Shown: positions 7,403 through 17,299, numbered from the stretch's first letter. The stretch is DNA of 64,000 bases from Opitutia bacterium (GCA_003142615.1 PLMW01000028.1:1-64000), one strand, 5' to 3'. Numbers and translations: made by a program. The notes: generated by a model from the letters alone, not told the origin.

Positions 7403-10400
7403 GTGAACATCCTTTTCGTCAACTACGGCGATTTCACGACCAGCAGCCTCAATCACATTGGAGGCTTTGCGAACGTCCTGTGCGCTCGCGGACATGCCTG
7501 CATCGTCGCCGTGCCCGGCGGCAAGGAATCCTTTGCCGCCGTCCGTGACCCGGTGTTCGCTCCGGCCACCTACGGAGAGTTGCTCTACCGGCCCTCCTCC
7601 TTCCCCGACGGCCGCCCGGCGGACCTGATCCACGCGTGGACGCCGCGGGAAGGCGTCCGCAAGTTCGTGCTGGCCTATCAGAGCCATGCCCGGGCGCGGC
7701 TGGTCGTCCATCTCGAAGATAACGAGGAATACGTGATCGAATCCTGGACCGGCCAGCCCATGGGCGCTCTCCGGGAGCGGCCTGATGCCGAGATCATCGA
7801 CGCCCTGCAGGCCGGCCTGCCCCATCCCGTCCGCCACCGCAATCTGCTGCGGCTGGCCGACGGCGTGACGGTGATCATCGATTCGCTGCGACGGTTTGTG
7901 CCCGCCGGTCCCCCGGTGCACGTCCTGACGCCGGGGGTTGATTTCTCGCTCTATCAACCCCAGCCCCGCGACCCGGCGTTGTGCCGCGAACTCGGTTTGC
8001 GCAGTTACGAAAAAGTCATCGTCTTCACCGGCAGCCGTACTTTCGCCAACGAGCCCGAGGTCCGCGATCTCTATGCCGCAGTGCGCCTGCTCAATGAGCG
8101 CGGCCTGCCCACGCGCCTGGTGCGCACGGGCTTCAATTCGCCGGAGTTTCAGGCCGGCTTCGCCGCCGGTTTCAAAGACATCGTCATCGACCTCGGTTTC
8201 GTCGAGAAAGCCCGGCTCCCCAAGCTGCTCGCGCTGGCCGATGCACTGGTGCAGCCGGGGCGCGCGGGCGCCTTCAACGACTACCGCCTCCCCTCGAAGC
8301 TGCCCGAATTTCTCGCCATGGGCAAACCGGTCATCCTGCCGGCCACCAATCTCGCCACGCAAATGGAGGACGGGCGCGACGCCTTGTTCCTCCAAACCGG
8401 CACGCCGGAGGAGATCGCCGCAGCCTGCGCACGCGTTTTTGCCGACGCCGGACTCGCGGAGCGGCTGGGGCACGGGGCGCTGGCCTTCGCGCGGCAGCAC
8501 TTCGATCTGGCCGCCAATACCACCGGGCTGGCCGGATTCTACGATGCCCTCATCGCCGCAGCCCCGCGCACCGACTGGCGCGCCGTGTCCCCGACGCCGA
8601 TGGGCGATGTCTTTCTCCTCGCCAAGCAACTGCACCGTGGGATCACCGCCCTCGGTGAAGCGCTTCCGTCTGAAGCCCGCGCTGCCTGGAACGATCTTAC
8701 CCGTCTGGCCGACGACGTGGCCCTGCTCTGCCGGCAGCTGCAGGCCGATGCGGGCGAGTCCCCCGCCCGCGCGGCGATCGAGCGCCTCGAGAAGGAGCGC
8801 GCGGAACGGGGTGAACTCCACCAGGTGATCGATGCCATCCGCCAGCACGCCACCAGCCTGGAACTGACCCGCGCCCGGCTCGAAGCCGAAGTCGCCCAGT
8901 CCCATTACCAGCTCGCGGAGACCCGCGCCCGGGCGCTGGTCCTGGGCGAATCCTCCGTGCAGGAACTGGTACGCCTGCGCGACCTCCTGCGCGAAACCAT
9001 CCGGCAAAAGGAAGACCGGATCTTCCAGCGCGAGGAGAAGATCCGCCAGATGCAGGCGTCCTTCTCCTGGCGGATCACCGCGCCGCTGCGCTTCCTGCGT
9101 CGCAAGCTCGTCGACCCCCGGCGCCGCGTGCCGGCCGAGCCGGCCGGCGCGCCCTCCTACGACTTCTCCGCCATACCGAAGGTCCAATTCGACTTCCGGC
9201 CGGCCGACTTTCATCCGCAGGTCTCCGAATTCCACCTGAGCGTCGATTACCCCAACACCTGGAGCTTTCCGCCGCGCACACTGAACATCCGCGGCTGGTG
9301 CCTCTCCCTCGCCCATCGCCCGCTCAAGATGGTGCGCGCCATCATCGACGGACGAATTTACCCCGGGCTCTACGGCCTCAAGCGCATGGATGTGCTGGCC
9401 CTGCGGAAGGAGCATGCGCAGGCCGAATATTGCGGTTTCAAGGTCGAGGTGGAATTGCGGCAGGGCGACTCCGAACTGGTCCTCGAGGTCGGCGACGAAG
9501 CCGGCGCCTGGCATCGTTTTTTTGCCGCGCGTCTTCACGTCGACAAGGACACGGGGCAGCGCGAGCTGACGGCCTATGAAAACTGGATCAACGTCTACGA
9601 CCGCCATACGCCCGAATCGCTCGGTGCGCTCGCCGTCAACGCCGGCAGCCTCGCCCGCCAGCCGCTGATCTCCGTGGTGATGCCGGTCTACAATACTCCG
9701 GAAAAATTACTGGCCCGGGCCGTCGAGTCGGTGACCGCCCAGGCCTATCCGCGCTGGGAATTATGCATCGCCGACGACGCCTCCACCGAGCCGCATGTAC
9801 GCCCGTTGCTCGAGCGGTACGCCGCCACCGACCGGCGCATCAAGGTCGTCTTCCGTGAAGAAAACGGCCACATCTCCGCCGCTTCCAATTCCGCGCTCGC
9901 CTTGGCCACCGGCGAATGGATCGCTCTGCTCGACCATGACGACGAACTCGCGCCGCATGCCCTCTACGAGGTCGCCGCCATGCTCAATGCGTGCCCGGAG
10001 ACCGACCTCGTCTACAGCGACGAGGACAAGATCGACCCGGATGGCCACCGCCACAACCCGTACTGCAAACCGGATTTCCTCCCCGATCTTTTCACGGGGC
10101 AGAATTACATCTCGCATCTCACGGTTTATCGTGCCGCCCTGGTCCGCGAGCTCGGCGGTTTCCGGGTGGGTTACGAAGGCAGCCAGGACTGGGACCTGGC
10201 GCTGCGATTCATTGAACGCACGAAACCGGAGCGCATCCGCCACATCCCGAAGGTGCTTTATCATTGGCGCGCCGTCGCCGGCTCGACGGCGTTCCGGCCG
10301 GGCGAAAAAACCTACTACGTTGAGGCCGCCCGCAAGGCGCTCAGCGAGCATTTCGCGCGCTGCGGCGAGCCGGTGGAAATCCTGCAGGTCGCGGGCGGCC

Positions 10401-11344
10401 ATTGGCGGGTGAAGCATCTGCTGCCCTCCCCCGCCCCGCTCGTGTCGCTCATCGTGCCGACGCGCAACCGCCTGCACCTGCTCCAGCGCTGCGTCGACAG
10501 CATCCTCGAGAAAACCACCTATCCCGCCTACGAAATCATCCTCGTCGACAACGGTTCCGACGACCCCGGGACCCTCGCCTACTTCCAGGCCCTCGAGTCG
10601 CGGACGGCGCCCGCGCTGCAGGGGGTGCCGACGGAGAAAGCCGTCGTGCGGGTGCTCCGCGATGACTCGCCTTTCAATTACTCCGTCCTCAACAACCTCG
10701 CCGTGCGGCACGCGCGCGGCACGATCGTCGGCCTGCTCAACAACGACCTGGAAGTCATCAACGGCGACTGGCTCGACGAGATGGCCAGCCAGGCGGTCCG
10801 CCCCGGCATCGGGTGCGTCGGCGCGATGCTCTACTATCCCAACAACACGATCCAGCATGCCGGCGTCATTCTCGGCGTGGGGGGCGTCGCGGCGCACGCG
10901 TTTCGCGACCTGGAACGCGGGAGCGAGGGCCGGTTCAACCGGGCCCGGCTGGTGCAGAACTACAGTGCCGTCACTGCCGCCTGCCTCGTCATCCGCAAGG
11001 CGGTGTACGAACAGGTGGGCGGCCTGGATGAGAAGGAGCTGGCCGTCGCCTTCAATGACATCGATTTCTGCCTGAAAGTGCGCACCGCCGGCTATCGCAA
11101 TCTCTGGACGCCCTTCGCGGAGTTTTATCACCATGAGTCGGCCAGCCGCGGGGCCGATGACACGGAGGAAAAACGCGAGCGCTTCCGCCGCGAGACCGAG
11201 ACCATGCTCGCCCGGTGGGGCCGGGAACTGGCCGGCGATCCCGCCTATAATCCCAACCTCACGCTGGAGCTCACCGATTTCTCGCTCGCCGCCCTGCCGC
11301 GCACCTGGAAGCCGTGGCAGATCGGCGAGGGCCGCCTGGAGTAA
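7403..11344 (+). CDS. Multidomain glycosyltransferase: GT4 - coiled coil - beta domain - GT2 - GT2
   Basis: The 1313-aa protein starts at a GTG. Residues 1-390 look like a GT4/GT-B enzyme, with FTGSRTFANEPEV and a donor-site segment ending in LPEFLAMGKPVI. Residues ~430-570 are charged, Glu/Arg-rich and predicted coiled coil, ending in SFSWRITAPLRFLRR, a linker often seen in large bacterial glycosyltransferases. Residues ~600-725 form a beta-rich domain with no catalytic motif. A GT2 domain starts near 753 (SVVMPVYN, LLDHDDE) and a second near 1012 (SLIVPTRN, LLNNDLE). No membrane segment is seen, so it should act in the cytoplasm or at the inner face of the membrane. Three active sites in one chain suggest stepwise addition of several sugars to one glycan. 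Acceptor and donors are unknown. Confidence 0.85.
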   Translation: MNILFVNYGDFTTSSLNHIGGFANVLCARGHACIVAVPGGKESFAAVRDPVFAPATYGELLYRPSSFPDGRPADLIHAWTPREGVRKFVLAYQSHARARLVVHLEDNEEYVIESWTGQPMGALRERPDAEIIDALQAGLPHPVRHRNLLRLADGVTVIIDSLRRFVPAGPPVHVLTPGVDFSLYQPQPRDPALCRELGLRSYEKVIVFTGSRTFANEPEVRDLYAAVRLLNERGLPTRLVRTGFNSPEFQAGFAAGFKDIVIDLGFVEKARLPKLLALADALVQPGRAGAFNDYRLPSKLPEFLAMGKPVILPATNLATQMEDGRDALFLQTGTPEEIAAACARVFADAGLAERLGHGALAFARQHFDLAANTTGLAGFYDALIAAAPRTDWRAVSPTPMGDVFLLAKQLHRGITALGEALPSEARAAWNDLTRLADDVALLCRQLQADAGESPARAAIERLEKERAERGELHQVIDAIRQHATSLELTRARLEAEVAQSHYQLAETRARALVLGESSVQELVRLRDLLRETIRQKEDRIFQREEKIRQMQASFSWRITAPLRFLRRKLVDPRRRVPAEPAGAPSYDFSAIPKVQFDFRPADFHPQVSEFHLSVDYPNTWSFPPRTLNIRGWCLSLAHRPLKMVRAIIDGRIYPGLYGLKRMDVLALRKEHAQAEYCGFKVEVELRQGDSELVLEVGDEAGAWHRFFAARLHVDKDTGQRELTAYENWINVYDRHTPESLGALAVNAGSLARQPLISVVMPVYNTPEKLLARAVESVTAQAYPRWELCIADDASTEPHVRPLLERYAATDRRIKVVFREENGHISAASNSALALATGEWIALLDHDDELAPHALYEVAAMLNACPETDLVYSDEDKIDPDGHRHNPYCKPDFLPDLFTGQNYISHLTVYRAALVRELGGFRVGYEGSQDWDLALRFIERTKPERIRHIPKVLYHWRAVAGSTAFRPGEKTYYVEAARKALSEHFARCGEPVEILQVAGGHWRVKHLLPSPAPLVSLIVPTRNRLHLLQRCVDSILEKTTYPAYEIILVDNGSDDPGTLAYFQALESRTAPALQGVPTEKAVVRVLRDDSPFNYSVLNNLAVRHARGTIVGLLNNDLEVINGDWLDEMASQAVRPGIGCVGAMLYYPNNTIQHAGVILGVGGVAAHAFRDLERGSEGRFNRARLVQNYSAVTAACLVIRKAVYEQVGGLDEKELAVAFNDIDFCLKVRTAGYRNLWTPFAEFYHHESASRGADDTEEKRERFRRETETMLARWGRELAGDPAYNPNLTLELTDFSLAALPRTWKPWQIGEGRLE

Positions 11345-11866
11345 GGCCGGGGGGATCCTGCGCGCCGGGCGCCTTGGCCGGGCGGAAAGAGTGACCGGGG
11401 TGGCGAATGGCCCGTTGACCAGGCGCCCCCATTCAAGAAGAATCCCGTCATGTCATCCCGTTTCGCGCGGGCCATTAATCGCCATCTTACCAGGCGTGGC
11501 GGCTGTTCTCTTGATCATCCGTCTTCATTGGTTTCCAATTCCCGACAAAGAGAAGTCTCCTTCGGGCCCCGCCACGACTACTGCCGCGTCTGCAACAGGA
11601 TCAGTGTTCTGGCAGGCAAGACAGCGAGGAGAAATGGGCTCATGTCGAACGATGGCCTCACCCCAAAGAGCAAACGACCTTGAGCAGGTCAGACGTATGC
11701 GGGTGGAAGTCTAAATTCCGCTGCATAGCCGCTGACCTCGTATGAGTTCCGTCGGAAGGCATGTCCCTCGCGATCGTTATGAGCGCGCTAGAAGCTTGCT
11801 TGCGCTCCGTTTTTCCGGACGATTGCCTCCTGGCATCAATCTGCCGCCTACATACCAGTTAGCCGA
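11345..11866. other. 522-base intergenic region with no supported gene
   Basis: Short frames occur (for example 11450-11683 on the plus strand) but they show no recognisable motif and no start context. Base composition is somewhat less GC-rich than the flanking genes. A possible terminator lies near 11781-11814. The stretch separates the giant glycosyltransferase from the next operon and could hold its promoter; no convincing -35/-10 pair was found. Confidence 0.5.
11781..11814 (+). terminator. Possible rho-independent terminator
   Basis: GAGCGC (11781-11786) pairs with GCGCTC (11802-11807) around a 15-base loop, and CGTTTTT follows. The stem is only six base pairs, so it is weaker than the terminators at 5852 and 60777. 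It would end transcripts arriving from upstream before the epimerase gene at 11867. Confidence 0.4.
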
Positions 11867-12823
11867 ATGAAATCGGTCTTCATCAGTGGAGGCGCGGGCT
11901 TTATCGGCAGCCATCTCGTGCGGCGGCTGTTGCGCACGAAGGGGATCGAACGGATCGTGGTCTTCGACAACTTCAGCTCTGGTCGCGAAGAATATCTGCG
12001 CGAACCGTCGGCCGATCCCCGGCTGAAGGTGGTCCGCGGGGATCTGAAGGAAATCGCGCAGATCAAGCCCGCGCTGGCCGGCGCCGACATGGTGTTCCAC
12101 CTCGCGGCTAATCCAGATATCGCCCGGGCCATCACCGAGCCGGACATCGATTTCCGCGAAGGCACGCTCCTGCTCCAAAACATGATCGAGGCGATGCGCC
12201 AGGGCGGGACGAAGAATCTGATCTACACCTCGGGCAGCGGCATCTACGGCGAGAATTCCGGCGTGGAGTTCCGCGAGGATCACGGGCCCTGCATCCCCAT
12301 CTCCACCTACGGGGCCAGCAAACTGGCCTGCGAGGCGCTCATCGCCGCTTACTGCCACATGTTCGACATGCGGGCGCGGGTGTTTCGCTTCGCCAATGTG
12401 GTGGGGCCGCGGCAAACCCACGGTGTAGGGTATGATTTTGTGCGCCGCCTGGCCGCCGACCCCAGCCGGCTACGGATCCTAGGCGACGGCAACCAGCGCA
12501 AGAGCTACATTCACATCGACGATATCCTCAACGCCCTCTTCCTCGCGTGGCGCCAGGGGAACCAGTGCTATGACGTGTTCAATGTCGCGACAGGTGACTA
12601 TATCACGGTCCGCCAGATCGCCGGGATCGCGCTGGAGGTCTGCGGCCTGGATCCGCGCAACGTCCGATTCGAATTCACGGGCGGCGACCGGGGGTGGAAG
12701 GGAGACGTGCCCGTGGTGCGTTTCGATTGCAGCAAAATCACCGCCCTGAGCTGGCGTTGCCAACGGACCTCCGCCGCGGCGATGCGCGACGCCATGCTGG
12801 CCCTGCGGGACGCGCGCTCCTGA
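11867..12823 (+). CDS. NAD-dependent sugar-nucleotide epimerase/dehydratase (extended SDR)
   Basis: The 318-aa protein has the Rossmann motif [10 protein letters not shown] (residues 8-17), a FHLAANPD segment, and the catalytic YxxxK in STYGASK (about 145-151), with an upstream TSGSGIYG Ser/Tyr strand. It is of the UDP-glucose 4-epimerase-like extended SDR group and acts on nucleotide sugars in the cytoplasm. It is followed after 14 bases by a polyprenyl-phosphate-type GT2, so its product is probably the donor for that enzyme. The exact reaction (4-epimerase, decarboxylase or other) cannot be fixed from motifs. Confidence 0.85.
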   Translation: MKSVFISGGAGFIGSHLVRRLLRTKGIERIVVFDNFSSGREEYLREPSADPRLKVVRGDLKEIAQIKPALAGADMVFHLAANPDIARAITEPDIDFREGTLLLQNMIEAMRQGGTKNLIYTSGSGIYGENSGVEFREDHGPCIPISTYGASKLACEALIAAYCHMFDMRARVFRFANVVGPRQTHGVGYDFVRRLAADPSRLRILGDGNQRKSYIHIDDILNALFLAWRQGNQCYDVFNVATGDYITVRQIAGIALEVCGLDPRNVRFEFTGGDRGWKGDVPVVRFDCSKITALSWRCQRTSAAAMRDAMLALRDARS

Positions 12824-12837
12824 CCGACCTCCGCGCC

Positions 12838-14058
12838 ATGACCGAAGCCCCCGCCACGATCGAACACTGGCTGCCGCCGGGCGTTCAACCGGAGCCCGTG
12901 CAACTGAGCATCGTCGTGCCGGCGCTCAACGAAAAGATCACCATCGGTGAATTCGTGGACTGGTGCAAGGAAGGCATCCGGTACGCGGGGGTGACCGCAC
13001 AGATACTGATCGTGGACAGCTCGACCGACGAAACCCCGCACTTGGCCCTGGCCCACGGCGCCGAGGTGCTGCGCGTGCCCAAACGAGGGCTGGGCCGCGC
13101 CTACATCGACGCCATTCCCTACATTCGCGGCGACTGGGTGATCATGGGCGACGCCGATCTCACCTACGATTTCCGGGAATTGGCGCCGTTCATGGAAAAA
13201 TTCCGGGCGGGCTACGAACTGGTGATGGGCAGCCGGTTCAAGGGTGAGATCGAGAATGGCGCCATGCCGTCCCTGCACCGGTACTTCGGCACCCCGCTGA
13301 CGACCTGGTTTCTCAATCGCCTCTATGGCAGCCACTTTTCCGACATTCATTGCGGCATGCGCGGCCTGACGCGCGCCGCCTTGCTCCGCATCAGGCTGCA
13401 CTCCCAGTCTTGGGAATATGCGTCGGAAATGGTGCTGAAAGCCGCCCGGATCGGACTGCGGATCGCAGAAGTGCCGGTCCGGTTTTACCGGGACCGGGAG
13501 GGCCGCTTGAGTCATCATCGCCGGGCAGGCTGGATGTCCCCTTGGATCGCGGGCTGGCAGAACCTGCGCGTGATGCTCGTCTATTCGCCGGATTCGTTTC
13601 TGTTGAAGCCTGGAGTTGCGATGCTGACCTTCGGGTTGCTGTTATCGATCCCTCTGGGTTTCGGTCCGATCACCATCGGCGGCATCGGCTTCAACCTGTA
13701 CTGGATGCTGCTCGGCATGACATTGGTGTCGCTTGGCTACAGTTGCATCCAGATCGGCATCTTGGCGCGCATCATGCATGATCTGCGTTTGGGAGTCGCA
13801 GCTGCCGTGCAACGCGGACTGACGTATAACCGCGGTATGATTGCAGCGGGCGTCTGCGTGGCCGTCGGCTTGATGTTGGAGAGCGCACTGATCTGGCGTT
13901 ACATTGAGGGAGGACTCAAGTTGGCACAGATTTCCTACCCGGCAATTCTTGGTCTGATGCTAATCATCGTCGGTTTTCAGACCTTCGGATTTACGCTGCT
14001 GCTGGAAATGACCCAAGGCGGCACACGCGGCACGACCCATGAGCACCCGCTCAAATGA
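12838..14058 (+). CDS. Membrane GT2 glycosyltransferase, polyprenyl-phosphate sugar synthase type
   Basis: From the ATG at 12838 the protein has 406 aa. SIVVPALNEKITIGEF (residues ~23-38) opens a GT2 domain, with MGDADLTYDF as the metal-binding DxD region and HCGMRGLTR further on, a segment typical of DPM1/GtrB-like enzymes. After residue ~255 come four hydrophobic segments in the arrangement seen in such enzymes. It should transfer a sugar from a nucleotide donor to undecaprenyl phosphate at the inner face of the membrane. It is 14 bases after the epimerase, and its 3' end overlaps the next gene by 20 bases, so the genes are an operon. A longer upstream frame is out-of-frame epimerase and is rejected. 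Confidence 0.85.
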   Translation: MTEAPATIEHWLPPGVQPEPVQLSIVVPALNEKITIGEFVDWCKEGIRYAGVTAQILIVDSSTDETPHLALAHGAEVLRVPKRGLGRAYIDAIPYIRGDWVIMGDADLTYDFRELAPFMEKFRAGYELVMGSRFKGEIENGAMPSLHRYFGTPLTTWFLNRLYGSHFSDIHCGMRGLTRAALLRIRLHSQSWEYASEMVLKAARIGLRIAEVPVRFYRDREGRLSHHRRAGWMSPWIAGWQNLRVMLVYSPDSFLLKPGVAMLTFGLLLSIPLGFGPITIGGIGFNLYWMLLGMTLVSLGYSCIQIGILARIMHDLRLGVAAAVQRGLTYNRGMIAAGVCVAVGLMLESALIWRYIEGGLKLAQISYPAILGLMLIIVGFQTFGFTLLLEMTQGGTRGTTHEHPLK

Positions 14059-14647
14059 ATCGTATGGTCAGCAGAGGCTGACGTGGGTGGACCGTTGGGG
14101 GAGGTGGCTTTCGGCGCGCGCGATCCGCCGGGTGGTTCCAGCTCGCAGCGGTCTTCGTGTCATCGAATTGGGCTGCGGCTACCATGCCTTTCATCTTGTA
14201 AGCCTCTATGACCGCCTGGCGGAGGGTGTGGCGGTAGATTTTGCCCTGGCGCCGGAATTGCGACACCGGGAGCGGCTGACACTGAAAGAAGGCGCTATCG
14301 AAGAGGTGCTGCCGCAGTTGGAGCCCGGGGTGTACGATGTGGTGTTGCTGATCTCGGTGCTTGAGCATTTGCAACATCCCGGCGCGGTTCTCGCGGACAT
14401 TCACCGCCTGCTCAAGGAGGGGGGAAAGGTACTCGTCAACGTACCGACCTGGCGGGGAAAATTCTTCCTGGAGTTTTCGGCATTCAGGCTCGGATTAAGC
14501 CCCCAGCCCGAAATGGATGACCACAAGATGTATTACTCCAAAAGAGATCTATGGCCGTTGCTCGTGCAGGCAGGATTTCGCCCCAGCCGCCTCCATCTGC
14601 ACTATCACAAGTTCGGTCTGAATCTGTTCGCCACCGCCATCAAGTGA
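14039..14647 (+). CDS. Class I SAM-dependent methyltransferase
   Basis: The 202-aa protein has VIELGCGYHAFHLVSL (residues ~41-56), the glycine-rich SAM-binding loop, followed by an acidic strand end (AVDF) and LLISVLEHLQHPG, the motif IV/post region seen in Methyltransf_11/23 proteins. It overlaps the preceding GT2 gene by 20 bases and is followed two bases later by a second methyltransferase. In a glycan operon a role in O-methylation of a sugar or a lipid-linked intermediate is likely, but the substrate is unknown. Confidence 0.82.
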   Translation: MSTRSNESYGQQRLTWVDRWGRWLSARAIRRVVPARSGLRVIELGCGYHAFHLVSLYDRLAEGVAVDFALAPELRHRERLTLKEGAIEEVLPQLEPGVYDVVLLISVLEHLQHPGAVLADIHRLLKEGGKVLVNVPTWRGKFFLEFSAFRLGLSPQPEMDDHKMYYSKRDLWPLLVQAGFRPSRLHLHYHKFGLNLFATAIK

Positions 14648-14649
14648 AC

Positions 14650-15417
14650 ATGCCCGCACCCCCCCAAGATGATTGGGACCGGCATTGGGAGAACTATGCG
14701 GCGGCGGCCAGCTTAAATCCTGCGCAGCGGATGCGGCACCGCCTCATCGAAAGATTGATCTTACAGTCGAACAGCCCGATCCGGATCCGGATCTGCGACA
14801 TAGGCAGCGGCCAGGGCGACTTGATTGCGGCACTGGCGCGAGCACTTCCCCAGGCCGAGTTTGTTGGATTGGAGCTGAGCGCCACTGGCGTTGAGATTGC
14901 ACGTCGCAAAGTGCCATCAGCCCGTTTCCACATCGCGGACCTTTGCCACTCCCAAGCGGAGGATTTTGGACTGCGCGCATGGGCCACGCACGCCGTGTGC
15001 TCGGAGGTGCTCGAACACGTGGACGATCCCTTGATCTTTTTGCAGGCAACCGCAAATTACCTCGCACCGGGAGGATTGTTGATTGTGACGGTGCCAGGCG
15101 GGCCGATGTCGGCGTTCGATCGGCACCTTGGTCACCGTCAACATTTTGATCGGGAAAAAATCAGAGGGCTGTTGGAGCGATCGGGCTTCGCCGTCGAGCG
15201 GGTATGTCTCACCGGCTTTCCCTTTTTTAATCTCTACCGCCTGACAGTGATCCTTCGAGGACGCAAACTGATCGAAGATGTCAACGAACAGACGGCATCA
15301 CGCGCCTCTAGTCTCGCCACCGTGACCATGCGGCTGTTTCGCGCCTTGTTTATCTTCAATCTGATGGATTCTCCCTTGGGCTGGCAGGTGATTGCCATCG
15401 CGCGCAAGCCGGCATGA
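14650..15417 (+). CDS. Class I SAM-dependent methyltransferase (second, different)
   Basis: From the ATG at 14650 the protein has 255 aa. ICDIGSGQGDLIAALA (residues ~45-60) is motif I, then LELS as the acidic ribose contact and CSEVLEHVDDP as the post-motif. A hydrophobic stretch in the last 60 residues (LFRALFIFNLMDSPLGWQV) may associate with the membrane. The start is chosen because a longer frame to 14551 runs through the coding end of the previous gene. The two methyltransferases are not close copies of each other by eye, so a duplicated pair is not obvious. Confidence 0.82.
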   Translation: MPAPPQDDWDRHWENYAAAASLNPAQRMRHRLIERLILQSNSPIRIRICDIGSGQGDLIAALARALPQAEFVGLELSATGVEIARRKVPSARFHIADLCHSQAEDFGLRAWATHAVCSEVLEHVDDPLIFLQATANYLAPGGLLIVTVPGGPMSAFDRHLGHRQHFDREKIRGLLERSGFAVERVCLTGFPFFNLYRLTVILRGRKLIEDVNEQTASRASSLATVTMRLFRALFIFNLMDSPLGWQVIAIARKPA

Positions 15418-15577
15418 TCACCCCCTTGGCTTCACGCGTCCTCCGTCCACGGATTCCGCCTCACCGAGTTTTGCCATGTTGCCATTTTCAGCCGCTCATT
15501 GCTAATCATGGGATTTTAAGCCGCCACCTTTACCCTGCTGCCGGAGATACCAAACCGAGCGATCGAGGAACTCCCCC

Positions 15578-17299
15578 ATGAGCGACGTTGCTTTGAACCC
15601 ACCCGTTGGAAACATCCGCCCCGGTACCAAACGCCTGAGCGCCTGGTTTTGGGCCGCCTGTGCGCTGACCATCCTCAAGCTGTGGCTGACGAACGGGCAG
15701 CCGTTGTTCGCGTTCGGTTTTTCCACCCATGATGACCAGCATTTCTTGAATCTGGCCGCATCGATCCTCCGCGGCGAATGGCTGGGCCCTTACAACAACC
15801 TTACCCTGGCCAAGGGGCCGTTTTATCCCATCTGGATCGCCTTTGTTTTTGCGCTCGGCATTCCGCTGCTGCTGTCGCAGCAACTGGCTTATGCTGGCGC
15901 CTGCGCCCTGACGGTGCGCGCAGTGGCTCCAATCGTGAAAAACGGTTGGGGCCGGCTCGGCCTCTATGCGCTGCTCCTGTGGAATCCGATGTCGTTCGAA
16001 ATGCAGGGCTCGGGCCGCGTGCTCAGACAGAGCATCTATGCTTCGCTGACGTTGATTCTTTTTGCCGCGATGATCGCGCTGTATGTTCGACGCGGCGGGT
16101 CCTGGCGGGGACTGGCTCCGTGGGCGGCCATACTGGGCCTGACCTGGGCGGCCTTCTGGCTCACCCGGGAGGAAAGCATATGGATTGCCCCCAGCCTGAT
16201 TCTGCTGGGAGCTGCCGTGATCATTGGCGCCTGGCAGCACTCGCACGCCGCATTGCTCAACGTCGGCCGTGTCGCCGTGATCGCTACCCTCTGTGCCCTT
16301 GCGCCCATCCTGACCGTTTGCGCTCTCAACGCCCGCTACTACGGCTGGTTTGGGACAGTGGAATTTCGCGCCGGTGCGTTCAAGGATGCCTTTGGCGCGC
16401 TGCTGCGGGTGCGCCCGGAGGAGGAGATTCCCTTTATCCCGGTGACCCGTGCCACGCGCGAACGGATCTACGCCGTGAGTCCAGCCTTTGCCGAGCTGAA
16501 GCCCTATCTGGAGGGCAATACTGGCCGCGTTTGGGCCGCCAATGGCGCGTTTCTCACCCGTCGGCGTCCGGAAGAACGCGAGATCGCCATCGGGTGGTTC
16601 ATGTGGGCTCTGCGTCAGACGGTGGAAGAGGCGGGCCACGGTCGCAACGCGCGTGACGCCCTGGCATTCTACGAACAGATCGCCCGCGAGGTTAACCAAG
16701 CCTGCGATGACGGGAGGTTGCCGGCCGGACCGCACCGCAGCGGTTTCATGCCGCCGTGGCGCGATGGCCAGGCTCCGGCGCTGGCACGCACTTTGGTGGA
16801 ATTCGTCGATTTCTTCGTGTCTTTTCGCAGTTTTTCCGCCCACTCTCCGGGAAGCTTTGGCACTAGCGCGCAACTGGACTACTTCCGGGACCTGACCGGC
16901 TCCAGGCTCTCGCATCCAGTCGAAGGCGCGATGGAATATGCCCTGCCCTATCAACAAAGGCTGGACGGATGGAAAATCGAGATCCTCCAGGGAATCGGCA
17001 AGACCCTGCGCCATGTGCTGTTTGCCTTGGTATTGGCTGCGCAGGTGACATGGCTCGTGCGCGGCGCGTGGCTGGCCTGGCAGCGCGGCCTCACCTATCC
17101 ATTCGTGCTGGCGCTGGCCGCGTGGGGCGGCTGCGCCGCCTGCCTGCTGGTGTGCGCCCTCGTGCAGGTGACCTCCTTCCCCACGCTTACGCAAGTCTAC
17201 CTCGCGCCCGCCTATCCATTGCTCCTCTTGTTTGTGGCCGCAGTTATTCTCGACACGGTGGGCGCGTGGACGCGCCCCGCGCCCGACGCCAGCCTCTGA
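15578..17299 (+). CDS. Polytopic membrane protein, GT-C glycosyltransferase-like
   Basis: The 573-aa protein has about eight to ten hydrophobic segments. The first (residues ~22-40) is followed by an extracytoplasmic loop with FSTHDDQHFLNLA, an acidic motif placed where GT-C transferases have their catalytic Asp. A long soluble loop covers roughly residues 260-460, and the last membrane segments lie at ~490-560. Such proteins use polyprenyl-phosphate sugars as donors outside the cytoplasmic membrane. The gene is 12 bases before the YfhO-like gene and shares an operon with several enzymes that could make such donors. Family assignment is by layout only. Confidence 0.72.
   Translation: MSDVALNPPVGNIRPGTKRLSAWFWAACALTILKLWLTNGQPLFAFGFSTHDDQHFLNLAASILRGEWLGPYNNLTLAKGPFYPIWIAFVFALGIPLLLSQQLAYAGACALTVRAVAPIVKNGWGRLGLYALLLWNPMSFEMQGSGRVLRQSIYASLTLILFAAMIALYVRRGGSWRGLAPWAAILGLTWAAFWLTREESIWIAPSLILLGAAVIIGAWQHSHAALLNVGRVAVIATLCALAPILTVCALNARYYGWFGTVEFRAGAFKDAFGALLRVRPEEEIPFIPVTRATRERIYAVSPAFAELKPYLEGNTGRVWAANGAFLTRRRPEEREIAIGWFMWALRQTVEEAGHGRNARDALAFYEQIAREVNQACDDGRLPAGPHRSGFMPPWRDGQAPALARTLVEFVDFFVSFRSFSAHSPGSFGTSAQLDYFRDLTGSRLSHPVEGAMEYALPYQQRLDGWKIEILQGIGKTLRHVLFALVLAAQVTWLVRGAWLAWQRGLTYPFVLALAAWGGCAACLLVCALVQVTSFPTLTQVYLAPAYPLLLLFVAAVILDTVGAWTRPAPDASL

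Noticed and set aside
7277-9607. 776-aa minus-strand frame opposite the 1313-aa glycosyltransferase
   Set aside because: It has no recognisable motif and lies fully antisense to a protein with clear GT domains. Long antisense frames are common at this GC content.
9761-11134. 457-aa minus-strand frame
   Set aside because: Antisense shadow of the GT2 domains; no motif.
11450-11683. 77-aa plus-strand frame in the long intergenic region
   Set aside because: No motif, no neighbours in an operon, and composition unlike the coding genes around it.
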